Shown one piece after another: positions 26,510 to 35,687 of a DNA stretch of 47,878 nucleotides (within the stretch, counting starts at the first letter, position 1; each line of letters starts with the position of its first letter). Source of the DNA: an uncultured Xenococcaceae cyanobacterium. GTDB taxonomy: Bacteria; Cyanobacteriota; Cyanobacteriia; Cyanobacteriales; Xenococcaceae. The notes under the pieces were generated by a model. It searched no databases. It had not been told where the DNA came from and worked only from the letters and a program-made list of their open reading frames with translations. The stretch covers positions 1 to 47,878 of the forward strand of contig CALKUU010000047.1 of the NCBI GenBank assembly GCA_937996665.1, read 5' to 3'. The position numbers and the translations under genes are program-made.

Positions 26510-27190
26510 CTAAAACTCAACCTTTTCATAACCTTTTTCAAAAGCAAAACGAACTAGCTGAGTTCTATTTTCTAAATTCAGTTTATTCATAATATTGCTC
26601 AAATGGGTTTGTACCGTTCTCGGACTAATAAACAGACGCTCACTAATATGCTTATTAGTAAATCCTTGAATAACTTCCCAAAAAACTCTTGCTTCAGCAG
26701 GGGTTAGCGGTAAAGGATCTGGGCGCCGATCAAGACCATTATCAATATTATTTTTTGGCTCTGCTTGTAATTTTTCCCTAGACATTGATTCTAGAAGATG
26801 GATAATTTCTGAATTAATACGACGAGATTTTTCAATTAAACCTTCAATTTTTGCCAGTAATTCCTTAATTTCAAAAGGCTTAGTCAAATAATCATCGGCA
26901 CCAATGGAGTGACCTTGTACACGATCTTCAATATCATCCCTAGCCGACAAAAAAATAAACGGTATCAATTGACCAGAAGGCTCAGCTCTTAATCGACGAC
27001 AAAATTCAAATCCATCCATTTCTGGCATAGAGACATCGGAAATAACCAAATCAGGAGCATTTTCGGTAAAAGATTGTATAGCTGCATTACCAGAAGATGC
27101 CTCGGAGACTTGATAACCTTTTTTTTCAAGAGCAGTTAATAAAACAGCTCTTAAATTTCTGTCGTCGTCTACGATGAGAATTTTTTTCAT
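26510..27190 (-). CDS. LuxR/NarL-type response regulator
   Basis: The 226-residue protein has a receiver domain (residues 1-125) with VDDD at the acidic pocket, phospho-acceptor Asp52 in VISDVSMPEMDG, the Thr/Ser switch in FLSARDD and the lysine in LTKPFE. A linker follows, then a LuxR-type HTH (about 160-222) with LTPAEARVFWEV and ERLFISPRTVQTHLSNIM. The architecture and length suit the Rre1/Ycf29-type regulator of cyanobacteria and red algal plastids, but I cannot confirm orthology without a search, so no symbol is given. No cognate kinase is adjacent. It has its own promoter region of about 250 bp, shared divergently with the tRNA-Pro gene. Confidence 0.85.
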   Translation of the reverse strand: MKKILIVDDDRNLRAVLLTALEKKGYQVSEASSGNAAIQSFTENAPDLVISDVSMPEMDGFEFCRRLRAEPSGQLIPFIFLSARDDIEDRVQGHSIGADDYLTKPFEIKELLAKIEGLIEKSRRINSEIIHLLESMSREKLQAEPKNNIDNGLDRRPDPLPLTPAEARVFWEVIQGFTNKHISERLFISPRTVQTHLSNIMNKLNLENRTQLVRFAFEKGYEKVEF

Positions 27191-27440
27191 AACTATCTGA
27201 GTATCGGTCGGTTTATATAGAACTCTTGGAAACTGACTATTAAGAAAGTTGTTTGAAGATTATTTTTGGCTAGATCTATTTTAAGGGGATTAATCCACAA
27301 ATAGTGTTGTGCAAGATAAACTTAGGAATTCATGAACAGTACTCAATTATCTGTCGGCACGAACATAAATTTTGTTTCCTAAGAGTGAAACAACATGTTA
27401 TTATCGTCTTTGCTTGATCTTTAAATAAAGATGAACAAAA

Positions 27441-27514
27441 CGGGGCGTAGCGCAGCTTGGTAGCGTACCACTTTGGGGTAGTGGGGGTCGTGGGTTCAAA
27501 TCCCGCCGCTCCGA
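27441..27514 (+). tRNA. tRNA-Pro (anticodon GGG)
   Basis: The full cloverleaf folds. The 7-bp acceptor CGGGGCG/CGCTCCG has one G-U pair. The D stem is GCGC/GCGT, the anticodon stem CCACT/AGTGG with loop TTGGGGT, and the T stem GTGGG/CCCGC with loop TTCAAAT. Position 33 is T and positions 34-36 are GGG, which reads CCC and CCU proline codons. The discriminator base is A; the 3' CCA is not encoded. Confidence 0.95.
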
Positions 27515-27523
27515 TATATTATG

Positions 27524-27552
27524 AACCTTCTCTTTGAGAAGGTTTTGTTTTT
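27524..27552 (+). terminator. Rho-independent terminator of tRNA-Pro
   Basis: AACCTTCTC (27524-27532) pairs perfectly with GAGAAGGTT (27536-27544) around a TTT loop, then TTGTTTTT. It starts ten bases after the tRNA 3' end and is the most canonical intrinsic terminator in the window. Confidence 0.9.
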
Positions 27553-27868
27553 GGAGAAATATTTTTTATTTTGGTCAACTTAACTCCTACAAGAAATAAA
27601 AACTAATTATGTCGTAACTTTGACAATATTTTCTGTTACATTTATTTAAGATTTAGCTTGTTTATAAAAGTTAAGAGTTCAGAAGATTGGCGTTCTTCTA
27701 AATTTTGGGTTCGAACTCTTGAACTTCAACGGTATGTAGTTGCAATCAAGTTGGTAACAAACTCGAAATCTATCAATTTTGGCTGACATATAGAAAAAAC
27801 TTGAGAAACAACCTTACAATAAATCAAGAGTTGCCAACACTTTTAATTAATTTATTCAGAATAATTAC
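27553..27868. other. lepA upstream region (316 bp)
   Basis: Between the tRNA-Pro terminator and the lepA ATG I see no ORF of note and no RNA gene. It should hold the lepA promoter; no Shine-Dalgarno or known operator was identified with confidence. Confidence 0.5.
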
Positions 27869-29677
27869 ATGACCGACGTTCCCGTCTCTCGTATCCGTAA
27901 CTTTTCTATCATCGCGCACATCGACCATGGTAAATCAACCTTGGCAGACAGAATGTTGCAAGACACTGGGACTGTTGCCCAAAGAGAAATGAAAGAGCAA
28001 TTTCTCGATAGTATGGATCTGGAAAGAGAACGAGGAATCACCATCAAACTTCAGGCAGCTCGAATGAACTATACTGCCAAAGATGGTCAGGATTACATCC
28101 TAAATCTGATTGATACTCCAGGGCATGTCGATTTTTCTTATGAAGTATCGCGATCGCTAGCTGCTTGTGAAGGTGCACTTCTTGTTGTTGATTCTTCTCA
28201 AGGAGTAGAAGCTCAAACCCTAGCTAATGTCTATTTAGCGATTGAAAACGAGCTAGAAGTTATCCCCATTCTCAACAAAATTGACTTACCAGGTTCTGAA
28301 CCAGAAAGGGTAGCTAACGAAATCGAAGAAGTAGTTGGTCTAGACTGCTCTGATATTATTCATGCTTCGGCAAAAGCAGGTATTGGCGTAACAGATATTC
28401 TCGAATCTATCGTTCAAAAAGTTCCACCACCAGCAGATACAGTAGATCAACCTCTAAGAGCTTTAATTTTTGATAGTTACTATGATGCTTATCGTGGAGT
28501 TATTGTTTATTTTCGTGTCATGGATGGCAGGGTTAAAACAGGCGATAAAGTCAAGTTGATGGCATCGGGCAAGGAGTATGAAATTGATGAGCTAGGGGTT
28601 CTTTCTCCTACTCAAATTAGAGTAGATGAGCTTCATGCTGGCGAGGTAGGTTATTTCGCAGCTGCGATCAAAACTGTTGAAGATGCGAGGGTCGGCGATA
28701 CAATCACGATGGCTAATGCTCAGGCAGATGAACCTTTGCCTGGCTATACCGAAGCAAAGCCAATGGTTTTCTGTGGTTTGTTTCCCACTGATTCGGATCA
28801 GTACCCTGATCTCAAAGATGCCCTGGAGAAGCTCAAGCTAAACGATGCAGCTTTATCATATGAACCAGAAACATCCAGCGCGATGGGTTTTGGTTTCCGT
28901 TGTGGTTTCTTGGGTTTATTGCATATGGAAATTGTCCAAGAAAGATTAGAAAGAGAATACAATTTAGAGCTGATTACCACTGCACCTTCAGTAATTTATC
29001 GAGTAACTACTGTTGATGATGAAATATTATCAATTGATAATCCCTCATTGCTGCCCGATCCTCAAAAAAGAACAAAGATTGAAGAACCTTATATTAAGGT
29101 CGAAATCATTACTCCTGAATCTTTTGTTGGTACTTTGATGGAGTTATGCCAAACTTGTCGCGGTGAGTTTAAAGATATGAAGTACTTTACTCTCAATCGA
29201 ACTTGTCTAATTTATGAACTGCCTCTTGCTGAGGTTGTCACCGATTTCTTTGATCGGATGAAATCGCGATCGCGTGGCTATGCCAGTATGGAATATAACC
29301 TGATTGGTTACCGAGAAAACCACTTGGTTAAATTGGATATTCTCGTTAATAAAGATAAAGTCGATGCTCTCTCAACGATTGTCCACCGAGATAAAGCCTA
29401 TTACGTCGGTCGTGCATTAGCCGAAAAACTCAAAGAGTTAATTCCTCGCCATCAATTTAAAGTGCCTATCCAAGCTTCAATTGGCTCAAAAGTTATTGCC
29501 AGTGAACACATACCTGCATTACGTAAAGATGTCCTTGCCAAATGTTACGGCGGAGACATTTCCCGTAAGAAAAAATTACTACAAAAGCAAGCTAAAGGTA
29601 AAAAACGGATGAAAGCAATTGGGACTGTTGACGTTCCTCAAGAAGCTTTCATGGCAGTTTTAAAAATTGACTCCTAA
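27869..29677 (+). CDS. lepA: Translation elongation factor 4 (LepA GTPase)
   Basis: EF4/LepA is a ribosome-binding GTPase that acts in translation initiation and recovery of stalled ribosomes. The 602-residue protein has the G1 motif [15 protein letters not shown], the switch region [24 protein letters not shown] (G3) and [13 protein letters not shown] (G4). The C-terminal LepA-specific domain ends with the basic [18 protein letters not shown] segment. Length and motif order match the family exactly. The ATG at 27869 starts at [20 protein letters not shown]. It appears monocistronic, between tRNA-Pro and a convergent secreted-protein gene. Confidence 0.98.
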   Translation: MTDVPVSRIRNFSIIAHIDHGKSTLADRMLQDTGTVAQREMKEQFLDSMDLERERGITIKLQAARMNYTAKDGQDYILNLIDTPGHVDFSYEVSRSLAACEGALLVVDSSQGVEAQTLANVYLAIENELEVIPILNKIDLPGSEPERVANEIEEVVGLDCSDIIHASAKAGIGVTDILESIVQKVPPPADTVDQPLRALIFDSYYDAYRGVIVYFRVMDGRVKTGDKVKLMASGKEYEIDELGVLSPTQIRVDELHAGEVGYFAAAIKTVEDARVGDTITMANAQADEPLPGYTEAKPMVFCGLFPTDSDQYPDLKDALEKLKLNDAALSYEPETSSAMGFGFRCGFLGLLHMEIVQERLEREYNLELITTAPSVIYRVTTVDDEILSIDNPSLLPDPQKRTKIEEPYIKVEIITPESFVGTLMELCQTCRGEFKDMKYFTLNRTCLIYELPLAEVVTDFFDRMKSRSRGYASMEYNLIGYRENHLVKLDILVNKDKVDALSTIVHRDKAYYVGRALAEKLKELIPRHQFKVPIQASIGSKVIASEHIPALRKDVLAKCYGGDISRKKKLLQKQAKGKKRMKAIGTVDVPQEAFMAVLKIDS

Positions 29678-29900
29678 AGTGACACCGAATAACAGAAGAT
29701 AAAAACTGAAAAAATTAGGATCTCGACAACTTAAGCCATAGCAATTTCTCTAGCTACCGCACAAGTTTTGATAGAAAGTGACCCAACAGAAAAACAGCCC
29801 TAAAAATATTGGCAAGCAGAGATTTTCATCTCAATAAGAAAATCACTAAATCAAAGTAAAACTGCTATCCTTTATAAACTTAAGGCTGTTTTTTATTTAA

Positions 29901-29926
29901 AAATATCTAAGTGAGATTAGATATTT
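29901..29926 (-). terminator. Hairpin immediately after the 29927 gene
   Basis: AAATATCTAA (29901-29910) and TTAGATATTT (29917-29926) form a perfect 10-bp stem with a 6-base loop directly abutting the minus-strand TAG stop. On the minus strand an AT-rich tract follows, so it may act as a terminator or a 3'-end stabiliser. Confidence 0.6.
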
Positions 29927-31201
29927 CTAGTCTGGAAAACGTGAAGCTTTAATTTCTGTTTCCAATTGAATTGCAAACTCTGTATCACTAGGTGGAATAA
30001 GAAGATCTTGTACTCCATCTCCGCCACCACCATCGACATTAACAACTTCAAAAGTTGCCGTTTGATCCCTAACTAAAGCTGAATCCGCAAAATCGATAGG
30101 AACAAGGATGTAGTCATTTGGATTGTTGGGATCATACAAATTTGCAGGGATAGTTACCTGAATGTTGCCATTCTCTAATTTAGTAGCAGTAACCCCATTG
30201 AGTACCTCAGTATCCGAGCCAGAAAATAAGTCTTCTCCAAGAAAATAATTAGTGAAATCATTGCCCTCTAAGGAGATATCAATTTCAATAGTCGCTTCAG
30301 ATTCCGACTTACCATTAACGCGAACGGGAAGGTAGTAAATACTATCTGTTAAAGGATTAATCTCTTCAATCTGGGGATCTACCAAATCTACTACAGGTGA
30401 AAGTTTGATCTGAATATTATCTAAGAAGTTACCGACCGTATTATCGCCGCCACCCGTACTAACAGCCTGGAAAGCAAATCGATACTTTTTGGAAAATGCT
30501 GGACCTGTCCAGGTATCAGAATATTTTGCCCAACCATTAGCTAAAGAGGTTGTAGAAGCACTGGTATCACTTATACTCCCAGTAACGGGTGTTATTCCTG
30601 TAATACTGCCGTTATTAGAAGTTGAGATCGTTGCAGAATAAAGTTTGTCACCAGCAAAAGTGGGTCCTGTCCAATCTGCTGGGTCAGAAATAAATACCTC
30701 AGCTATATCGCTGATGTCAGCTCTGGAACGACCACGATGAGAAGCAGACCAAGGAATACTTTCATTAGAAAAAACTAAAATATCTTGATAAAGTGCCGAA
30801 TCAGCCTGAGCATTTAACTCAGCAAAGCTGTTTCCTTCAGCAGCTTGAACTCCCAGAAAACCACCACCCCATATCTCAACTAGACGATTAAATGGATTAC
30901 CATCAGCATTTCTAAATCTGCCATTCCCAAAACCTCTATATCCAGTAGTCGGATGAGTTGAAAACCAACCTTCTAAAGTGCTTTCATCACCAGGAATATA
31001 GCCATCTAGACTATACCAAGTAAGTTGAGGATTATCACCTGGAAGGGTAAAGCCAGGATTAACCAAAGCTCTAGTAGGCACAGGAACAGAAGGAGCTTCA
31101 ATTACTGGTGCCGCATTGCTTTCAATTGCTAATCCGCCCGCGATTATGGCTCCTAAAATACTAACGCTACTAAGTTTTTTAATACTAAGATTTTTAGACA
31201 T
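29927..31201 (-). CDS. Secreted beta-rich protein, probable carbohydrate-binding-like fold
   Basis: The 424-residue protein begins with a signal peptide: a lysine-containing start, a hydrophobic core VSILGAIIAGGLAI, and likely cleavage after SNA at about residue 30. The body is rich in Gly, Ser, Thr, Asp and Asn. VNPGFTLPG, LVEIWGGGFLGVQAAEGNSF, AELNAQADSALYQDI, HRGRSRADI and DNIQIKL form the order typical of extracellular jelly-roll domains that describe a unit as seen in DUF642-like and CBM-like proteins. The C-terminal 160 residues look like a second beta domain with Asp-rich loops. I do not recognise a named family. It may be an outer-surface or sheath protein. No PEP-CTERM-type or LPXTG-type tail is visible. 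Confidence 0.65.
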   Translation of the reverse strand: MSKNLSIKKLSSVSILGAIIAGGLAIESNAAPVIEAPSVPVPTRALVNPGFTLPGDNPQLTWYSLDGYIPGDESTLEGWFSTHPTTGYRGFGNGRFRNADGNPFNRLVEIWGGGFLGVQAAEGNSFAELNAQADSALYQDILVFSNESIPWSASHRGRSRADISDIAEVFISDPADWTGPTFAGDKLYSATISTSNNGSITGITPVTGSISDTSASTTSLANGWAKYSDTWTGPAFSKKYRFAFQAVSTGGGDNTVGNFLDNIQIKLSPVVDLVDPQIEEINPLTDSIYYLPVRVNGKSESEATIEIDISLEGNDFTNYFLGEDLFSGSDTEVLNGVTATKLENGNIQVTIPANLYDPNNPNDYILVPIDFADSALVRDQTATFEVVNVDGGGGDGVQDLLIPPSDTEFAIQLETEIKASRFPD

Positions 31202-31637
31202 TCTAAGTTAATTATTCTAAATTATGTGTAGAGAGCTATTATTCGTTAAATAGTTTTTAATCTTGATTAATTTTCTCGTAAGAAATTTATTATTGATTAA
31301 AATAACGATAACAATAGCTAATATAACCTTGACAACTATTGAATGTAAACGAGAGAAACACTATAGTTTTTGTGACAAAAGCATATATATTGGGCTTACT
31401 TCTTAAAGCTAATACGAGGATTATTCAATAAAATCATAAATACATATTTATGTATGTATTCACACTAAATTAAAAATATTTTCGAAATAAACTTACATAT
31501 TTTATAAGTAAAAATACTTGTTTTAGTAAGTCATCAAGATAATTAATTAAAAAATAGTGCCAAGATAAAATGCAAGATTTTACCCACAACCCAAAATAGT
31601 ATTAATTTTTTTAGGCAAAAATTACCTTTTCATAAAA

Positions 31638-31727
31638 ATGAATCTTGAAATCGCTGAAAGATCAAAACGCTTAATTATGGAGTTGCCAAAATTATTCTTA
31701 CTCGTGTCATTTGATCTATTCTTGTGA
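31638..31727 (+). CDS. Possible 29-residue small protein
   Basis: An ATG-to-TGA frame of 29 codons encodes a peptide whose first half is charged and amphipathic (NLEIAERSKRLIMELPK) and second half hydrophobic (LFLLVSFDLFL). That composition looks more protein-like than the flanking AT-rich DNA. A perfect 8-bp hairpin starts seven bases after the stop. No Shine-Dalgarno sequence is apparent and I recognise no homologue; it could also be a decayed gene fragment. Confidence 0.25.
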   Translation: MNLEIAERSKRLIMELPKLFLLVSFDLFL

Positions 31728-31733
31728 ACTTTT

Positions 31734-31755
31734 TTGGCTATCCAAAAATAGCCAA
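31734..31755. terminator. 8-bp hairpin in the hisF upstream region
   Basis: TTGGCTAT and ATAGCCAA pair perfectly around a CCAAAA loop. It follows the possible 29-codon ORF closely and would fit as its 3' hairpin. There is no T-tract after it on the plus strand. Confidence 0.4.
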
Positions 31756-32022
31756 CTAATCTAGTCCCCAAAATCACTCATTAATCCTGACTCTATTGAC
31801 CGAAAAGTGATCCACTAAATAAACACTCATTACAAAGATTCTAGTTTAGGGACTTTTAACAATTATCGTGATGAGATGCCCATTTTTCTCTTGAGAACAA
31901 ACAGTTTCTCGAAAAAAAATAAAAATCAGCAAGTTAATTTGGAAACAGCTACCTAAACAAGGATAATTAACATTGTACTAGTAGCTAACTAGCTAAAAAA
32001 GTTATTATTTTTTGACAATACA

Positions 32023-32790
32023 ATGCTGGCAAAAAGAATTCTGCCTTGTCTTGATGTAAAAGCTGGAAGAGTAGTAAAAGGAATTAATTTCGTTGACTTG
32101 AAAGATGCTGGAGATCCTGTCGAACTAGCAAAAGTTTACAATGATGCAGGAGCAGACGAGTTGGTTTTCTTAGATATCACGGCAACTCACGAAGACCGAG
32201 ATATTATCCTAGATGTAGTTTATCGCACTGCTGAACAAGTATTTATTCCACTCACTGTGGGTGGTGGTATTCAAGCTGTCGATGATGTCAAAAAGTTATT
32301 GAGAGCAGGAGCGGACAAAGTTAGTATCAATTCTGCGGCAGTGAGGGATCCAGATTTAATTAACCGAACTAGCGATCGCTTTGGTTGTCAGTGTATTGTC
32401 GTTGCGATCGACGCTCGTAAACGCAATGATCCAAACAATCCTGGGTGGGATGTTTTTGTTCGTGGCGGTCGCGAAAATACTGGGAAAGATGCAGTAGCTT
32501 GGGCAAAAGAAGTAGCTACCAGAGGTGCTGGAGAACTTTTAATTACCAGTATGGATGCAGATGGAACCCAAGCTGGCTATGACTTAGATTTAACTAGGGC
32601 GATCGCTAAACAAGTCGAAATACCCGTGATTGCATCAGGAGGGGCAGGTAATTGCGACCACATATACGATGCGCTAAGCGAAGGAAGAGCTGAGGCAGCT
32701 CTATTAGCCTCACTACTTCACTACGGTCAATTGAGCGTTCAAGAAATCAAACAATTCCTACAGCAAAAACAAATTCCAGTTCGTTCCTAG
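32023..32790 (+). CDS. hisF: Imidazole glycerol phosphate synthase, cyclase subunit
   Basis: HisF with HisH converts PRFAR plus ammonia to imidazole glycerol phosphate and AICAR in histidine synthesis. The 255-residue TIM barrel starts [20 protein letters not shown], with the catalytic Asp in CLD and the second Asp in VVAIDARK. The phosphate-binding motifs PLTVGGGI and IASGGAGN are present. Length and motifs are standard. Other his genes are absent, as is usual in cyanobacteria, where his genes are scattered. An AT-rich stem-loop follows 33 bases past the stop. Confidence 0.97.
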   Translation: MLAKRILPCLDVKAGRVVKGINFVDLKDAGDPVELAKVYNDAGADELVFLDITATHEDRDIILDVVYRTAEQVFIPLTVGGGIQAVDDVKKLLRAGADKVSINSAAVRDPDLINRTSDRFGCQCIVVAIDARKRNDPNNPGWDVFVRGGRENTGKDAVAWAKEVATRGAGELLITSMDADGTQAGYDLDLTRAIAKQVEIPVIASGGAGNCDHIYDALSEGRAEAALLASLLHYGQLSVQEIKQFLQQKQIPVRS

Positions 32791-32823
32791 TGAACAGCAA
32801 TTCTATAGTAAATCTTAAATTGT

Positions 32824-32852
32824 ATATTTTTGCTAATTAACAGCAAAAATAT
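32824..32852. terminator. Stem-loop after hisF
   Basis: ATATTTTTGCT (32824-32834) and AGCAAAAATAT (32842-32852) are a perfect 11-bp inverted repeat with a 7-base loop, between the hisF stop and the next small ORF. The T-run is inside the left arm, so read on the minus strand it also has terminator character. Confidence 0.6.
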
Positions 32853-32887
32853 GTACTAGAATATAGAAGATTTTACATTTCGTAAGA

Positions 32888-33070
32888 ATGCTGATTCCAA
32901 TTCTCATAATCGACGTTGCGCTAGTAGCTTGGGCTTTGCATCTTATGCAGGAAGCCTTTGATTTGCAAGAATTCTCACTTATGCTTGCTGGAACCTTAGT
33001 GGCGACCTCTGCTGCGGCGATGATGTTTGTGTACTTCTTAATGGGCAACTGCCTAGATAAAATAGTATAG
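32888..33070 (+). CDS. Small two-helix membrane protein, function unknown
   Basis: The 60-residue product has two hydrophobic helices, LIPILIIDVALVAWALHLM and FSLMLAGTLVATSAAAMMFV, separated by an acidic hinge (QEAFDLQE) and followed by NCLDKIV. Codon choice is balanced and non-random for AT-rich DNA, which favours a real gene over the antisense frame at 32833-33048. It begins 36 bases after the hisF stem-loop. No family is recognised; cyanobacteria carry many short membrane proteins of this kind, often associated with photosynthetic or respiratory complexes, but there is no direct evidence here. Confidence 0.55.
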   Translation: MLIPILIIDVALVAWALHLMQEAFDLQEFSLMLAGTLVATSAAAMMFVYFLMGNCLDKIV

Positions 33071-33683
33071 TCTCATCATTTTTGTTATAAAAGTTTTTTC
33101 AAAAATTACAAATCTCTATCTTTCTCTCTGTTTACTGCAGTATTTAAACAACGAGTTAGGTTGATTTCTTCTCAGAATCCTAGAATTTTACAAATCTCAA
33201 GTATCTAACCAACTCTATTCGCAGGTTTGGCAAAAAAGATTAAAGAAACAGTGATTACCTTGTGAATCTCCAACTTTATTTTGTAGGGTGCATACAATCT
33301 ACACAATAGAATTTAGGCACCAACTACAATCTTAAATTAGAGCGTCAATTACTATTGACCAAATTTAACTAGCTTTAGAAGTTAAAGAAAATTTATAGTA
33401 ATGCTGTATTTGCCGATAATGCGAGCTATTAATAGTTTTCTGGAAAACACTAATTGTGCAAGATTGAAGTTTACTCCACTCTGACCTCAGAGTAATTTAC
33501 CATCACAATAACACTCGAACCAATTGAGAAACTAATTATAATCAAAGCTTTAGATAGCACAAATAAGGATAATCATATTCAGATACAAATATCCATCTAA
33601 TCACTAATGAGAAATGATTAATCCAATTAGATAAAACAGTCATCACTAAAAAAACACAACTGCATTGAAAATAATAAAAATTA
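33071..33683. other. 613-bp AT-rich region without recognised genes
   Basis: It lies between the small membrane protein gene and tRNA-Gly. Short ORFs occur (for example a 27-codon frame at 33402) but none has persuasive composition or a ribosome site. No RNA gene or long repeat was seen. Confidence 0.5.
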
Positions 33684-33754
33684 AGCGGATGAGGGGAATC
33701 GAACCCCTAGCTTTAGCTTGGAAGGCTAAGGTATTACCACTATACGACATCCGC
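33684..33754 (-). tRNA. tRNA-Gly (anticodon TCC)
   Basis: On the minus strand the cloverleaf is complete: acceptor GCGGATG/CATCCGC, D stem GTAT/ATAC, anticodon stem TTAGC/GCTAA with loop CTTCCAA (T33, anticodon TCC), and T stem AGGGG/CCCCT with loop TTCGATT. The discriminator is T; the 3' CCA is not encoded, and an AT-rich tract follows. Confidence 0.96.
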
Positions 33755-33861
33755 AATCGCTAGCCTTAATCAGCGAACTTCATATTAACAGATAATTGGG
33801 TGCATTCGTCAAGTATTCAAAATAAATCAAGTCATTGCAGCTCAATCATCGTATTAACAGC

Positions 33862-34059
33862 TCAAACAAGCGGAGTATGACCAACTTCGATAATTGCTGA
33901 TTTAATCAGATCTTCAGTGAGATGGCTGGTAATTAACAATGTCTTGCTCACTAAATCAACATCAATAGCCGCATTGTCATCTTTTTTCAAGATCGCCTCT
34001 CGTACTGTGTCGACACAGCCCTCACACATCAAACTAGGAATGTTTATTTGTAGTTGCAA
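33862..34059 (-). CDS. Heavy-metal-associated (HMA) domain protein, copper-chaperone-like
   Basis: The 65-residue protein is a single HMA fold. QLQINIPSLMCEGCVDTVREAI carries the metal-binding CEGC (CxxC) after beta-strand 1, then helix 1, and the family ending IIEVGHTPLV. Such proteins (Atx1/CopZ type) carry Cu(I) to P-type ATPases. The start is a TTG at 34059. It gives the correct family N-terminus, a strong AGGGAG ribosome site lies about ten bases upstream, and no in-frame ATG occurs before the metal motif. The metal and partner are inferred. It lies upstream of tRNA-Gly on the same strand. Confidence 0.82.
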   Translation of the reverse strand: MQLQINIPSLMCEGCVDTVREAILKKDDNAAIDVDLVSKTLLITSHLTEDLIKSAIIEVGHTPLV

Positions 34060-34170
34060 ATTTATTTCTCTCCCTAAAAACAGTCTAATTTTGATAGCTT
34101 AAGTGTGATGATAGTGATTCATATTGACCAATCACCACAAGAGTTAGCAATAACCGCTTAGCAAACTTAA

Positions 34171-35271
34171 TTAAATAGTAACTAGGCTCTCTAAAGCCAA
34201 TTTATCAATTAGGCGATCGCAATCAAAATGTTGTTCCATAAGCTGAATTACTCTTTTCACCTTAACTGCTTCTCGAATAGGCACGCGACCAAATGCAGCA
34301 TCAACAACTTCTACTGTTGTCAAAGTATCAGAATCTACAGCCAAAATCGGAATCTCCAAATCTTCTGCTCGCTCTAAGATAAAAGACTTGGGTGCAACAT
34401 GACCAGTCAAAATTAAACAATTAGTTGCTGTTTCGAGGGCAGCCATCTGTAAATCAGTGCGATCGCTACCTGTAACCACAACCATATTCGTTCTCTGCCT
34501 AAAATATTCCAGCGCAGAGTTCACATTCATCGCACCGATAGTTAAACTCTCAACCATCAAGTCTAAGCGATTAGAACAGCATAATACTTGCGCTTTTAAA
34601 CGCTGAGAGAATTCCCGCACACTCACACTGTTAAGTAAACGATCTCGGGGAATAGCACCCAACACAGGAATATGTCTATTTTCTAAATATGGCTTGACCG
34701 CTTGCTCCACAGAAGACATCTCGGACTCAGCAATGTCATTAATCACTACTCCGAGCAAACGGTCACCTAAGAGTTTTTTAGCTGCCAGGAGATTAGCAAC
34801 AGTAGACAGCTCATTGTAACGAGTCACTAGTAAAATTGAGGCATCAATGGTTGCAGCAATTTCATCCGCAGACAAACTAAAAACGTTACCCGCCGAAAGA
34901 TTATTAGGACCTTCTACTAAAATAAAAGGACTCTCAATCGCACCAATGTAATTACGAAGCTGCTGACTATAATCTTGGACATCTTCACCAATAAGCCGAG
35001 TTTTTAAAACCTGAGCATCTAAATGCATAAAAGGAGTCGACTTCTGAGATTGCCATCTTTCGGGAGTTAGCCCAAGATTATTTGCCAAAAAGTTTATATT
35101 TTGCGGATTAGCATTAATCAAGCTATCGTCACCACAACTGCCCAGAGGTTTACAGTACGAGGCTAAAATGCCCTTGTGCAACAGTTGATACATAATGCCC
35201 AAAGTCGTTGTAGACTTACCGCCATGAGCTTCAGTTGAACCTATTAATAAACATTTGGCAGGTTTTGCCAC
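34171..35271 (-). CDS. BioD-like P-loop plus DRTGG domain protein (phosphotransacetylase-like)
   Basis: The 366-residue protein starts with a P-loop of the dethiobiotin-synthetase/AAA_26 type, LIGSTEAHGGKSTTTLGIMY. A mid-section follows with FILVEGPNNLSAG and VVINDIAESEMSSVE. The C-terminal DRTGG domain has MVVVTGSDRTDLQMAALE and LILTGHVAPKSFIL. This is the N-terminal part of large phosphotransacetylases, but the catalytic acetyltransferase domain is missing. Its function in cyanobacteria is unknown; a regulatory nucleotide-binding role is likely. GTG at 35271 is the start, with GGGAG upstream. The 41-base gap to ebsA suggests co-transcription, so a link to type IV pili or cell-surface regulation is possible. 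Confidence 0.78.
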   Translation of the reverse strand: MAKPAKCLLIGSTEAHGGKSTTTLGIMYQLLHKGILASYCKPLGSCGDDSLINANPQNINFLANNLGLTPERWQSQKSTPFMHLDAQVLKTRLIGEDVQDYSQQLRNYIGAIESPFILVEGPNNLSAGNVFSLSADEIAATIDASILLVTRYNELSTVANLLAAKKLLGDRLLGVVINDIAESEMSSVEQAVKPYLENRHIPVLGAIPRDRLLNSVSVREFSQRLKAQVLCCSNRLDLMVESLTIGAMNVNSALEYFRQRTNMVVVTGSDRTDLQMAALETATNCLILTGHVAPKSFILERAEDLEIPILAVDSDTLTTVEVVDAAFGRVPIREAVKVKRVIQLMEQHFDCDRLIDKLALESLVTI

Positions 35272-35312
35272 TTCCCCACTCCCTTTGATTGCGATGATAT
35301 TTTTGATAACTA

Positions 35313-35687
35313 CTAATCAAAGCGTAGCAACTTTTTGTAAAATTCCCGAGGAAAATCTGTCAAGTGAGTACTTTTAAAGTCAATAATCACTCCAATCAGG
35401 TAGTCAATAAATTCGGAGTTAGACAAAGTAGTTTCATAACTCAGCTCTGCCTGACCATCAAATTGCAGGCGACAACGAGTTAATTCAGAAGGTAGTTTAG
35501 AAACATACCAACTAGCTGCAAAAGGAATAGGCTCTCCGCCTTGAATCTTACGTGTCCCTTCTAAAGAACCTTTACGGTATAAGGAAATAGCATAAGGCAA
35601 CCAATTATGTTTATTTTTTGCGTAATAGGGCATATAAATAACTACGTCTGCTCTACCAGCCGGTTTTAAACTTTCAATAGTTGACAT
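35313..35687 (-). CDS. ebsA: EbsA, type IV pilus biogenesis / biofilm self-suppression protein
   Basis: EbsA was described in Synechococcus elongatus as essential for pilus assembly and for suppression of biofilm formation. The 124-residue protein shows the family motifs DVVIYMPYYAKNKHNWLPYA, ISLYRKGSLEG, GGEPIPFAASWYVSKLP and CRLQFDGQAELSYETTL. It is probably cytoplasmic and associated with the pilus ATPases. It precedes the BioD/DRTGG gene by 41 bases on the same strand and is divergent from a small unknown gene. The name rests on recognised motifs, not on a search. Confidence 0.82.
   Translation of the reverse strand: MSTIESLKPAGRADVVIYMPYYAKNKHNWLPYAISLYRKGSLEGTRKIQGGEPIPFAASWYVSKLPSELTRCRLQFDGQAELSYETTLSNSEFIDYLIGVIIDFKSTHLTDFPREFYKKLLRFD

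Larger units (their letters stand above)
31202..32022. other. 821-bp intergenic region upstream of hisF and the 29927 gene
   Basis: This divergent region holds the promoters of the secreted-protein gene (minus) and hisF (plus). Within it are a possible 29-codon ORF (31638-31727) and a perfect 8-bp hairpin (31734-31755), listed separately. The rest is AT-rich; no other ORF or RNA gene was recognised. Confidence 0.5.

Noticed and set aside
32833-33048. Minus-strand ORF of 71 codons over the small membrane protein
   Set aside because: The antisense product is polar, cysteine- and serine-scattered and lacks a ribosome site; the plus-strand frame has clean membrane helices.
33402-33485. 27-codon frame in the region before tRNA-Gly
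   Set aside because: Too short, no ribosome site and unremarkable composition.
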